Source: Dromaius novaehollandiae (Eukaryota; Chordata; Aves; Casuariiformes; Dromaiidae). From it: a stretch of 64,000 bases of DNA. The notes under the pieces are model-generated. The model was given only the letters and a program-made list of their open reading frames with translations. It did no database searches and was not told the DNA's origin. The translations under genes were made by a program, and so were the position numbers. Shown here piece after piece: positions 1 through 11,300 of this stretch (positions within the stretch are counted from its first letter, which is position 1; each line of letters opens with the position of its first letter). The stretch is taken from contig NC_088102.1 in assembly GCF_036370855.1 (NCBI RefSeq), positions 44,181,835-44,245,834 on the forward strand. The letters run 5' to 3'.

Positions 1-1920
1 CCTTCACGCTGCTTTTTCTTGCTTCCTGCCGACCACAGCAGCACTCACCACAGGAGCATGGTGGCAGCCAGGCCGTCGGATGGGGATTGTGCCCCTGTCT
101 GTAGTGCAGATGTGCTGTGCGGCAGCGCCTGTCCCAAGTCACATCACCCCAGTACTTTGGTACTGGCTGGTACCAAAGCCTCCGGGCAACCCCTGCTGCC
201 ACATGGCTGTAGCCTGGGGCCAAGCCGTGAGCAGCACAGCCCACTCGCCCCGCATCCCCCCCAGTACCCCCACAAGACCTCCGTTTTCTGGCACCTGAGT
301 GAGCTGTGCTGTTGGAATCTGAAAGGGGCAGCGGTTCCCATTTCTGCTGCCCACATTGTGTGAGCACTGCATGGTGGGTCCCCAGGGCCTCACAAGCAAA
401 GCGCTGGCAGCGCCTGGGTGACAGCGTGGGGGTGAGCAGGGGTGCAGCTGGTGCAGAGCTCAGTTGGGGCTACGTCTTGCCAGTTTGCGGTCAGTGCCAC
501 CTGGATTTCTCAGGCACTGAGTTACTACCTCAAATGTCCTCGGCAGGTCACAGCTGTCTGTGGTTCAGTCACAGGCCACCATTCAGTCTAGCTTGCTGCA
601 CCCTGCTTTTCTCATCCTGGTGATACAGGACTCCCCCTCACTCCCTGCCAAATATCCTGCTGGCACCCATCAGTGCGTGCCCTGCACCCTGAGGGCCAGC
701 ATCCTGGGGCTGGCTGGGAAGGTGTTGCAGGGTAACAGCTGTGTTAAGGACTCCATCCCTCTTCTTCAGGCAGTTGGAAGCAGGAGCTAACAGCCTTTTG
801 GGGGGAACTGCAGAAGCCCTGAGCCTAAGCAAAATGGCAAAGCCTGAGCCACAAGTAGGCCAGATGGCATGAAGGATTTCTTCAGGTGATTCTTGTGTTT
901 GCATCCTCAGCAAGGCAAGGGCCAAGGGATTCGTTGCTTGCAATCTGCATGTCTAGCCAAGGAGAGCAAGGAGCCCAGGGAGAGAGCAAAGCATGAAACA
1001 GCAGGGCACTGTATCACTGTGGGAAGGAGCAGGGGTAGACACCCTTGCATTCAGGCCTCTGCTGAGGCAGGCTTGCAAACCATGAGCAAAGGCTCTCCTT
1101 CCCACAGTGTGCTGGTTCCCACAGCAGGGAAGGAAGCAGGATGTTGTATATTTTCTCTAGCTGGCCAGCATGTCTGGCAGTGCTTCCCCCTGTATTTCTT
1201 AAAGCCACTGAGGAGTGGCCCTGTCTGTGGTTAGCCAGGAAAGAGTCTTAAACACCTGTTGTCTGGTTACTCCTCAGCCATGGTGGAAATAATTAGCGTG
1301 TTCCTGCTACCGTCTTTGTTGCTGGCTTCCTCCCAGGGCAGATCCTGTTTGCGCTGCCTGCCCTCCAGCTGCTGGGAGAGATTGCCCCAGCAGGGCAGGA
1401 GGTGCTGGCAGCCCTGGGCACACAGGCCGGTGCTGACATCGCCAGCCTTGGGAATAATCCACGGTGGGGAGAAGTGGGCAATGCTCTAGGGCAGCAGAGC
1501 ATGCGAGACAGGGGGGATGCTGCCCCAGGGAAAAGCTAGGGAGTCCCAAGGCTCCCCCATCCCTCCCTTCACAGTGCAGGTGCCTCTGGCCTTACTTTTG
1601 CCTCCCACAGGGCACACAAAAGCAGCCTCTTCAGGGACAGTTAGGCCCCCCTGAACAAGCTGTTCCCTCAAGCAATTGCATCTCCAGTAGCAATTGCCGC
1701 TGGTGTAACAGTGTAGCTTCCCTTCTCCTCTCAGGCTCTTTGCACAGCTGCCGGTGCGAGCCAGGGCACCTGGCCACCTTGCAAGGACAAGGTGGGAGAT
1801 GGGACCTCTCCCTTCCCCTCCCTCACAGAGATGCTGCAGAGCCGGCTGGTGTGACAGACAAATCCCTGGCGCCTGGGCTGTGCCAGATGCCTGGCACATC
1901 AGTGTTGCTAAGCAAGGAGA
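1..1920. other. Intergenic, no gene seen
   Basis: GC-moderate unique DNA. Several open frames of 60-150 codons occur on both strands, but they overlap one another, have no recognisable domain and read like GC-driven chance frames. I see no repeat family, promoter or RNA gene here. From conserved synteny this should lie between CHST1 and SLC35C1, but CHST1 itself is not in the window. Confidence 0.6.
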
Positions 1921-1924
1921 AGTT

Positions 1925-2045
1925 TTAACGCGTTGATTAATGCCCTGACTCTGGGTGAGTAATTAGAATTAATGTGGGATATCAAATCAGGAAATCAGGC
2001 ATTATTAGAAGGAATTAGTGATTTATTTTCATTTTACGCCTGGCT
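1925..2045. promoter_or_regulatory. Candidate conserved non-coding element
   Basis: A sharply AT-rich island in GC-rich surroundings. It is dense in homeodomain-type cores: GATTAATG, GTAATTAG, GAATTAATG, CATTATTAGAA and GGAATTAGTG within 120 bp. Developmental enhancers in vertebrate gene deserts often look like this. The call rests on composition and motif density only; no alignment was possible. Confidence 0.3.
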
Positions 2046-3119
2046 CACCCCAATCCCCCAACACAGACGGGGGATTTGGCAAGAGACAAAGCTCTTTACT
2101 TACTGCAAAAGAAAAAGGAGAAAAAATGGTGATGGGAGAAGGAGAAGGAAAGTGCGGAGTGCAGTGCTGAGCACCACTCCTGTGTGATTAATTGCAAAGT
2201 ATCATCATGCCCTGCAACTGTTCTGAGCAAAGTGCTGCTCAGCTGGTGCTGTGATAGGTCTGACACCTTGACACAGCTCCTCCATGCCAACAGGGAGGGG
2301 AACAGCACTGGGACAGAAACTTGGGATCCTGGCTCACTGCACCTACAGGAATTATAGGAGCCATGCAGCTGCTTGAACAGTGAGGTGCAATCATGGCACA
2401 AATCTCAGCAGTCCCCCTTGGTCTGGTTCGCCTTTGTTCCCAAGGACCATGGGTGGAAGGGACAGGCTGGGCATCGCTGGAGGCAAATTTGTGTCTGTAC
2501 AGCAGGCGGCACCACCCACAGGCAACATCAGGGCAAGGCTGAGGGTGAATCTCACTTGAGTTAATGCTTCAGGGTGTCTAGTGGACTTTGTCAGATGGAT
2601 CTTGCTCTGGCACTGCAACAGGGACCAATGAGTTTTGGGCAACCAGGCTGAACTGTATTTGCACAAACAGCCTACCACCTCATAGATGCTTTCTCCAAAG
2701 GTGCTGTCAGTCAGTACATGATTGTAAACTGGCACATGTCTGACAAATGGCTTGCAGCTTCCCAAGCCTATTGGTCACTGTCGGATGAAGCCAGAGTGGA
2801 AATCCTGAGCCTGGAGCCTGAGTTTACCAGTGTCCTGGGAACAAAAGGGACAGGGGAGTGAAAAGTTACTCACAGCACCTGAGTAACTTGATAGCAGTTG
2901 TTCTGAAAGGGGAGAAGTGAGCCAAAGCAAGGTAGGATGATGGGTAGAGGAGCACATTGAACTCCAAGGCCAACCTGCTTCAGCCCACAGCAAAGCAGCT
3001 GATAGGAAAGCAGAGGCAGTGTTCTAGTATAAGGGCAACTACCATTCAGAGGGGCCCCAAGAGGCATGAACTTGATGCAAGCCCTCCTAACTGGAACTGG
3101 TTCTTCAGTCACACAAATA
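2046..3119. other. Intergenic, nothing seen
   Basis: Unique-looking sequence with short overlapping open frames on both strands and no recognisable protein, RNA or repeat. Confidence 0.55.
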
Positions 3120-3245
3120 AGATGGCGTTTTTCTGCAGCTCATTGATTGTATCTGAGAATTAATTTTAATTATTCTGCCCAGGCTCAATAAATCACAGGG
3201 GCAATTAAAAGCCCTGTTTGCACTGACTAATTGCTCCTGAACTGG
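3120..3245. promoter_or_regulatory. Candidate conserved non-coding element
   Basis: AT-rich block with AATTAATTTTAATTATT, CAATAAATCACA, GCAATTAAAAG and GACTAATTGC, all potential homeodomain/HOX-PBX type sites. It is set between GC-rich flanks, and a short CAAGATGG-free purine/pyrimidine-balanced flank surrounds it. Inference from composition only. Confidence 0.3.
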
Positions 3246-6200
3246 GATTGTGGTAAGAAGTTAAGCTGCTTAGCTGCAGTACAAGGTGGAGATGCAAAGG
3301 AGCAGGGTGAATTTGGGAAGCAGCAGGGAGGAGTGGGGGGAGGGGGGTAAACCCCACCCATTACACTGCTTCCCCAGTCTCCATTCTGCATTCTCAGCTG
3401 AGTACGCAATTTGATGTCTGGTTAGAAAAAAGCCCAAGGAAATTTCCTCAGGTGGCAGGGTCTTCAATGTACTTGGCTCACCTGCACTGCACATGCTAAC
3501 ACTGCGCCCTGGGCCATGTTCTGCCCTCACCTCTCCCTCCACCCCTTGTAGCTCTAACAACCACATTAGTGCTGGGCCTCACTCTCACACTTTCCCCCTG
3601 AATCTGGCTGAAATCACTCCATCCACTGGCCTACTGCAGCTAAGAATTGACGCTGCTAGTCCCTTCCTCTCCCTGTGGCATGAGCCTGCTGTCCTATGGC
3701 TGTCTGGGTCTGGTAAGAGCTGCACCCCTTGGCAAGGGGAATGCTTGCTAGAAGCCAGCGCTCTGGCTGGGTGGCAGAGACGGATGATCCAGGGACTCTG
3801 GGTGAAGGGAATAAAACTAGCTGGCCACATAATGCCAGTAATGCCTGGCTGACCAATGAAGGGACATTATGGAAATGATGGAAAGACTGGTCTAAAATAA
3901 TTAGGCAGATGAGGCTCATTAGCTCCACTTTTTGCAACGTGCCCAGAACGAAGTGGAAGGGAAGCTGGGGCCAAATTCCCACCTGTGCTCTGGCCCACCT
4001 GCCTCACTGCTCTTCCCCTGCACCAGCATCAATGTGGTCTGGACTTGCCTGCCAGCTCCCAGAACAGCAGGTACCCACAGCTGCTGGCATCTGAGCAAGG
4101 AATCTGTCACAGGTGGGCTAAATCATAGGGTTGGCCCAGCTCTGCCAGCACTGGTATGGAGAGGACAGGGCATGGCAGGGGAAGGAGGCTGAACTAGCAG
4201 AAATTTCCTCCTGAGACTCAGCCACTGCATAGGCTGAGATCTGGGGAGAGGGACCAGAGTAGCTGCACCCCCAGGAAGGATGCCAAGACTATCACCTCTG
4301 TGGCAGAGAGGACTGGCCTGAACAACCCTCCTGTGCAGGACTTGGACCATGTGGGTTGGTTATTGACCAAGCCCCTTCCCTTGTGGGGGATGCCATGGAA
4401 GAACTTGCTGTACAGGAGCGGGGGAGATGTGCAGGAGCTTATGGAGGTTCTGGTCAGGTAAGGAGGTAAAATGGCCTTTCCTTTGGTGCGACGGGGAGGT
4501 GGGAGGGATGTAGGGAGCAGGGAAGCATGCATGTTCCTAGATTGCACACAGGACCTGCCTCACAGCTAAGGCATACTGACATAGCCTCCTGGAAGTGAGA
4601 CATGGCCAAGAACTGTGTGGCCAACCTGCCTCTCTGTGAAGCAGCAAAGATGCTATCTCAGATGGCTTCAGCATCTCCAAGTGAGGCTCTTTTTACAAGC
4701 TTGAATGGCCTCAGGGTTTAACTGTGGTTTAACTACTTTGTTTAATTGGGACCCAGCTGCATTGGTCCTATTGCAGTGGGTGAGGTGAAATTGCAAGTTT
4801 GGCATATGGTCCTTCTGCCTAGGAGAGAGCCATGTCCCACAGGTGGGAGGCAAGGCGGGTGTACTGACTCCCTTCTTACACTACTAAGACAAATTTGTGT
4901 AGGAGTCATGTAGATCAACACTGCTGCTAGACCCAGCCAGGGAGCAGGAGGGTCACAGTGTTTTCCACGGATCACTCTCCTTCTAGGTCCCTTCTGCTAC
5001 AGAACAACAACAGCGACAGGTTGAGCCCCAGATGGAGAAGCTGGCACATGGCTGATGATTTAACATCTCCAACATGCAGATAGCATGGTGCAGACAGATG
5101 GAAACTTCCCCAGGTTCCTAGCTGCTGGGCATAGGGAAAAAAACAGGGTGAAAGGAGGAAAAGCCTGCCCCTCTCAAGGTGTAGGGTACAATCCTGACAC
5201 CTTGTTGCCATAATGCAGCTGGTTTGGTTGACCATCCTTTGTTGCGCTTTTGTGTCACGACCCTGGGACTCAGTGCTGGTTTGAGGGAGAGGAAAAGCTC
5301 CAGGGGGTTTGATAACAGCAGCTGTCTCAAATTCTCATCCTATGGATGTGGGCTAAATGCTGACTGCAGTAGCTGGCTAATGTGATGGGAGGAGGAAGGA
5401 GCAGAGGAGCTGAGAGGGGGTATGGTTTGGCTCTGACAGGAGCGTGAGACTCATGGTCACAGGGAGGCCGGGCTCGGGCTGTTGGGGAGGCTCCTGCGCA
5501 CTGTGGGGACAGTGGATGGGAGCAAGGGATTGCCCAGCGAAGAGCAGGCCAGGGCTGGGTGACCCCAAGTAGCAGGTAGCAATGAGATGGTGAGCAAAAA
5601 AAAAATCCAGGGAGGGGTCTAAAGGAGAGAGACCTGATCCAAGTCTTGGTGAGAGCGGGGAGCTGACAGGAGAGCCACGGGCACAGTGTGAGAGGGAAAC
5701 TGAGTGTCGTGCTGGAGCCTGAGGAGAGGGCAGCACTGCCCGGGCTGCCTTCCTCCTGTGAAAGGAGCAGCGGTTCTTCGCTTCCCTGCCTTGCCCCTCT
5801 CTTGTGCTCAAGCCCTGGTACCTGTCCCCTTCCTTGTTCCCATGGCTCTTAATGAAGGAAAACATCCAGCAGCAAAAGTCTGGCGTTGCTATGGCAGCTC
5901 TAAAGTGACTGCAGGGCACAGAGGCGTTGGACCTCCTCTGCCCCAGCTCTCACAGGCTGCGAAGGGGACAGTGGGTGAACCACCTTGCATCTTGTTAAAC
6001 ATGTTTATGTCCTATTTTAATGAGCCCCTTGGACACAGGTTGAGCTCTGGCTTCGTTCCCTGCCCAGCATCAAAAAGATGCCGGGTGCATTTCCAAGCCG
6101 TGTCTGGCTGCTCTGGGCCAGAGCGCATGGGATTGTGTGGCAGCCCCGCTGAATGGCACTGTAGCCATCAGAAGCCTTTTCCACGGCTGCACGCTTCCCT

Positions 6201-6879
6201 CCTGGGCATCTCCTGCTGTGCCTGGAGCACAGCCTGCCTTGGCCATCCCTACACAATATCCACCCTGACCCTATAGAGCTGGCACTTGTAGGCTCCCCCA
6301 GTGAGATCCAGCCTCTGTGGAGACGTGTGGCTGTTTGGCACAGGAAGGGATAGGGGGTGAGCAAGCACGATAAATCCATGGCTACTCTGGTCTTAACATA
6401 GTTTAGTGTGTTTGTTTGTCACATGTGAACATCACTTAGATTATTGTTTGTGGTCAGAAAGGGCATGGACATTTGGGTACAAAGCACGGACAGCCCCAGG
6501 CTACGAGGCAGAAAGGCCACCCTTCTGTGCTCTTAGCACAGCTCAGGGTGTGAGGTGGGTGGCAAGGTCAGTCTGATTCCCAGCAGGAGCGGGTTCAGGC
6601 ACCCCTTGATGGCGTTCGGTTCTTTAGGACATCATCAGGTGCTCTGCTGTCCTGCTGAATCACTGCTGGCCTATCCCAAATCTCAGTCCCACTCCACGCT
6701 CCAGTTTGGAAGGGGCAGACAAGCTAAAATCCAGTCTTCCTCTTCTGCAAGCCCCTGCCCTATAACCATAGTTGCCAATGGGTGTGTGTGTTGGGGGGGG
6801 GGGAGGGGTAGGCTACCAAGCTACTGATGGGTAAAGATGAAGAGGTTCAACTACTCTTCCCCTTTCATTCACACTGCCT
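3246..6879. other. Intergenic, no gene seen
   Basis: GC-rich unique DNA. The longest open frames (180 codons on the minus strand at 5377-5919 and 190 codons on the plus strand at 5704-6276) overlap each other antisense, have no domain, and are rich in Ser/Pro/Leu/Cys as expected from composition. A G11 run sits at 6793-6803, next to a short GT repeat. Confidence 0.55.
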
Positions 6880-6899
6880 AACTTGCCTTTTTCATCATA

Positions 6900-8340
6900 C
6901 GATAGGATCAGGAGTATGCAACTGTTCAGGGTGATCCTTCTCCACCTCATCTGGATTATGGTGCATCCATCTGCCCAAGTCATCCAACACCAGTCAAGAA
7001 AAGACTCCCATGGGAACTTGCATGCTTTCAGAGGTTTCTGCCATGCTGCATGTCTTCTTGGAGGCATGTAGCTTGGAGTGCCCAGCCAGGAGAACTGCAC
7101 TGAGCAACTTTATCCAGGGCCACCAAGGAGTCCGAGGGCAGAGTGCTAACAAAGCATGGCAACCAGCGCCAAAGAGCTCCCCTCCAAATTCTGTTCATAT
7201 TCATTGCCAAATCTGTTTCCTGAGACAGGAATTTTAGCCAGTATTAACACCCGTGTTTCTTAACATGCTTCATGGTGTTCAGAAAGCACTTCCTGCCATG
7301 GCTGACATGTACAGCTGGCTTCTGTGTATGACCCATTCCCACCAGAGCTGCAAACAAGCCACTTCCCCAGGTATTTCCTAGCAAATCGTGACAACACTAA
7401 CCACTATTGACATTGCACAGATCTGTAATGACTTCTGACTGAAGGCCAACCTCATCTACTATCTCTGCTCAGTCAGTCTCTGCCATGTCCTACGTGGCCC
7501 AGAGGACCTGCAGGACTTCCTGTACTGTCAGTACCCTACTGTCAGATGTCTGGAAGCCCATTCATTGTGTTTGGGCTAGTATCACTAATAGAATCATCCA
7601 TAAAAAAATGCAAGTTCCATAAACATGAACAATTTCAGGATAGGGGCTTTTTCTTTCAGATCTTCCAAGATCTTATGGTACATAGGTCTGCACCTCAAGT
7701 TTTGGTGGACACCTTTGCAAAAGCACAAATATCCTTGCACAGCTCTCCATGCCAGGCAGCTTTGTACTTTTTCCTTGTCTGTGGATAAATATATGCTGAT
7801 GGCTTTGACCCTTCTGAGATGTATCTTGAAGTGATGTCTAATTGATGCTTCTCCCAGCTTACCTTATTTCCATTACAATGTATTAACATGTGTTTAGCTT
7901 TAACTCAGCTGCTCTTCTTCTAAAATGCTTGTGTTCTTCCATGCTTTTTTCCTCCAAGATTAAAATGTCATTGGTGTAGTTCATAATACCCCCTGTAGCA
8001 TCTCAGCTATATTATGTTGCCTTTGATATATCTCATGTGCTGAACACAACTCAGATAGCAGTGTGGGGAAACTGTCTCAAGAGCAGTGTTCAGTATGCAC
8101 AAGGCCTGGCTCACAAGAAGTTTATCTTCCTTACAAAAGGTAGAAAAGAATTCTATTTCTAATTATTTGGAGTCTATAAGCAGGCAAAAAATTATTCCTC
8201 TTCTTTCTGTCCATTCACCACAGAAGAGAGGAAATGAAGTAAGCATAACAGATGCAGAGACTAGATGGTGCAGTCAGGCTGTGCAGTGCAAAAAAGCTGG
8301 TGTTGTTTTGGAGTTCCTGGGCATTGCAGATGGAGCCTGA
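6900..8340 (-). mobile_element. Decayed Ty3/gypsy-like pol fragment
   Basis: Read on the minus strand, the pieces lie in the order expected of a gypsy-type reverse transcriptase running into the connection and RNase H region. They are an LC-x-x-NT segment near 8100-8082, SAHEIYQR at about 8043-8020, NYTNDILIL followed by SMEEH at about 7987-7930, an ELKLN-C segment just after, a 60-codon open stretch at 7889-7695, and EDLKEKAPILKLF at about 7668-7627. The active-site aspartate pair is degraded (ND for DD), and several frameshifts and stops separate the blocks, so the element is dead. No LTRs, gag, protease or integrase were found, and the outer limits are estimates. Such elements are scarce in birds, which makes an ancient insertion likely. 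Confidence 0.55.
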
Positions 8341-11300
8341 ATGTTACAGTGTGGCCTCTACCTCATACTTTGCTTTTTGTTCCAGCTGTTTGGCTGAAGA
8401 GGCCATTGATGCCCTGCTCTTGACAAGGCAAAAGCAAGACTGGGCCAATGAGATGCCAAGAGAAACCAGCATCAGACCAGTCCTTGCCCTGGCACATAGT
8501 CCTGTGTGCTGATCTGTTCAGGGATGCAAGGAGGAAGAGCTATGTTTAGCTGGAGGTGAAGACAGTGAGAAAGGGTCCCTCCCATGCAGGATGCCTTGGG
8601 AGATTTCACCATTAAGGTTCACTGAGCATGCAGCAAATACTCTCCAAGGAGGCATAAGAGATTGCAGAGCTGACTGGTAAAACACATCCTGCTGTGAAGC
8701 ATCACACAGATTCACATGTGGATTTTCATTAGAATCAAGATGTATTTGTTTAATTAGCACCACTGTAACACAGACTTGGGTGGAAAAGGTTCACAGGGGA
8801 GTCAAGTGAACACGCAGTTGGACTCCAGGCATCTCAGAAGAGGAGGATGCAGCTGTAGCGAGTGGTATGCTAGGATGGCATGATCACTCACGCACAAGCA
8901 ACCATGAAAGTCTTTCCAATTGGGTATCTATAAGGGCAATCAAGTCTTGGCTTTGACAGAGGTTGCTTTAACCTGAGGAAGCAGACAAAGGTAGGGTCTG
9001 GTACAGCAGTCTGCAGTCTCAGCCCAAGTGCAGCAGAAAAGCAGAAGTTTTTCACCAAAAGCAGCATGTCACTCATTTAAGTTTAATGAGGCTTAAAAAT
9101 AAACAAACCCAAAGAGAGAGAGAAAGAAACAACGTGTCTTAAGAATAGTCTCCTCTTCCAGCTGGCGTCTGGGAAGTTTTATCTCTGCATTATGACACCC
9201 CAATCAAACCAAGAGCGGGAGCGAAGGGGTGACCACACTAGCATGGATGTGCCAGACAGCACTTGCCAGCCAAAACACCAGGGACTATCAGAGCTAAACC
9301 AGGAGCTGCTACAGCTCGCTCTGAAGGTTGTAGTTCTCTAGCTGGGCTGTAACACACTCACAGCCTTTCTGCAGTGGGCACTGACAGCCCTGTTACACAG
9401 TCTCATTAGTCAGCCATATCAACAATGAGCAGACATTGAAAATTGTGCCTGTGCCATAAAAAAAACAGACATCTGCATGCAGCAGTTTACTGTATAAAGT
9501 GTTCTCACTCTTGCAGAAGAACATAGGATGTCTGCTCTGAAATGCTGGCAGAATAGTCCTTGGACCCTAGGTTTGAGCACAAGCTGGTAAGAGACATTGG
9601 TGGGAAGGACCACAGCCAAACGGTGTAAAGAGGGAGGGAGGCAATCCCATATATAGGGGAAAGCTCAGTGCTGGAGGATATGAAAGTGCCGAAGAGACAG
9701 GGAGGAGACTGGACAGGAGGGTGAGAGACTGCAGGAAGGTTAGCGGCAGAGCTGCTGCTTCCAGCTGGCCGTGAGTCTGTGCCTGCATGGCATGTGCCTC
9801 CTAGGTCTGGGACAGGCACCCTGTGCTCTTCTGGATGCGCACACAGAGTAGCCAAGAGGCAGGAATGGGAAATGACTTTCCCTAGCCATCTAGGAATTGA
9901 CCAGCATGAGGATTTGGGAGTATTTGTGTTTCTTAGGCTTTTTTGCTGCTTTGGAAACTGTTAGCCGCTCAGGGCTGGGTACTGCCATAAGGAAAACAAG
10001 TCTCATGTTTGTTCTTTCAGCCCTGCCAGGATACAGAAACCCAAGCGAAAAGATGAACACCAGTCCTGAGAGTCTAACTTCAAAGCCAGAAGTTCCTATG
10101 TCAGAGACAAGCACCAGAATAGGGCCACCTAGCAAAAGCACCTGTATTGTAGGCTTTTTTGCAGGCTCTGCAGGAGAAGGTGTTGGAGGGAGGAGCAGAC
10201 CCACACAGTGCTACCCATGCAGGCACCTGAGCAGTTGTGCAGCCTTAAAGCCAGGCGAGGTGGATTCATGAGGATGGTCTACAGTGACGCAGGAGATGAA
10301 GCCTTGGGGCTTTCTCAACAACTTCACTCCCAGTAAGAAAAGCTCCTTTAGCACAGGGTTAAGGTTGCTCAGTGGTGTCCTGTGGCTTGGCAGCAACTCC
10401 AGGGTAGCGAAATGCCTGAACAGCATGCAGTGCTGAGCAGAGGTACACCCTGCCTTAGGTCTGCCTTCTACAAGGCTGCCTCTGCCCAGACACATAACCT
10501 GCACACATGCCAGGCATTTTCACAGGCGGAAGCATATGAACCAGTGAAGGGGATAGTTTGGAGTGGCTGGCCAAGGCTCCCATGGATACAAGGGAGCTAG
10601 GAGGCCCTGGCCCCTGCGGTGTGTGCAAGACCAATGGAAGCGTCACTCACAAAGCCTGTCCTGAGGAAATCAGGTGCTTTGTTTCCGTGCTGACTCCTGG
10701 AGATGGTAGGAGCAGGGCAAACTGGTCGTCTTGCCCTGAAGATTTTAAGCAATGAGGCAAGATATGGCCTGTGAGCTCAGTGTTGAATAGAAGTGGCATT
10801 AAATGGGACTCTGTGCCTGTCTTTATCTTATCTTTAACCATTACTTAGGGGTTTGAGCCAAGATGCTGAGCAGCTGACGGCTTGAGAGCTGTTCACTTTT
10901 GCCGTCTTTTGGGGAGGGTAGGGGAATAACACCAGCACAAGAGGGGTGGAGGGGCTGAGGGCATTGCAGTCTCCTGTAGCTTTCGGCCTTGTTGCCCATG
11001 CCCTGGATAGCAGGGCTTGAATCCTGTTTGCTCCCCGGTAGTTTGGCAGCTACTAACGGGCAGCCTCAACTGTGCATGGGGCTTCTCTGCTTGCCTCTTA
11101 ATTCACTTTTTCTTGTTTAAACAGTAAGGAATTATTTCTGCCAAAACTGCTGCTCATTAGGCTCATCAGAGTTACCGCGCAAGGTTTCTCCGAGTTCAGG
11201 TGCTACTGAGACCTGGGCTCTGGGCCAAGGATGCTTAGTGATTCTGCACTGATTCTCCAACCCCACCTAAATGTTTTGTGGGAGGAGTAAGGGGAGAAGG

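Noticed and set aside
5377-6276. Two long overlapping open frames (180 codons minus, 190 codons plus)
   Set aside because: They are antisense to each other over part of their length, have no domain, no plausible promoter and composition-driven residues; chance frames in GC-rich DNA.
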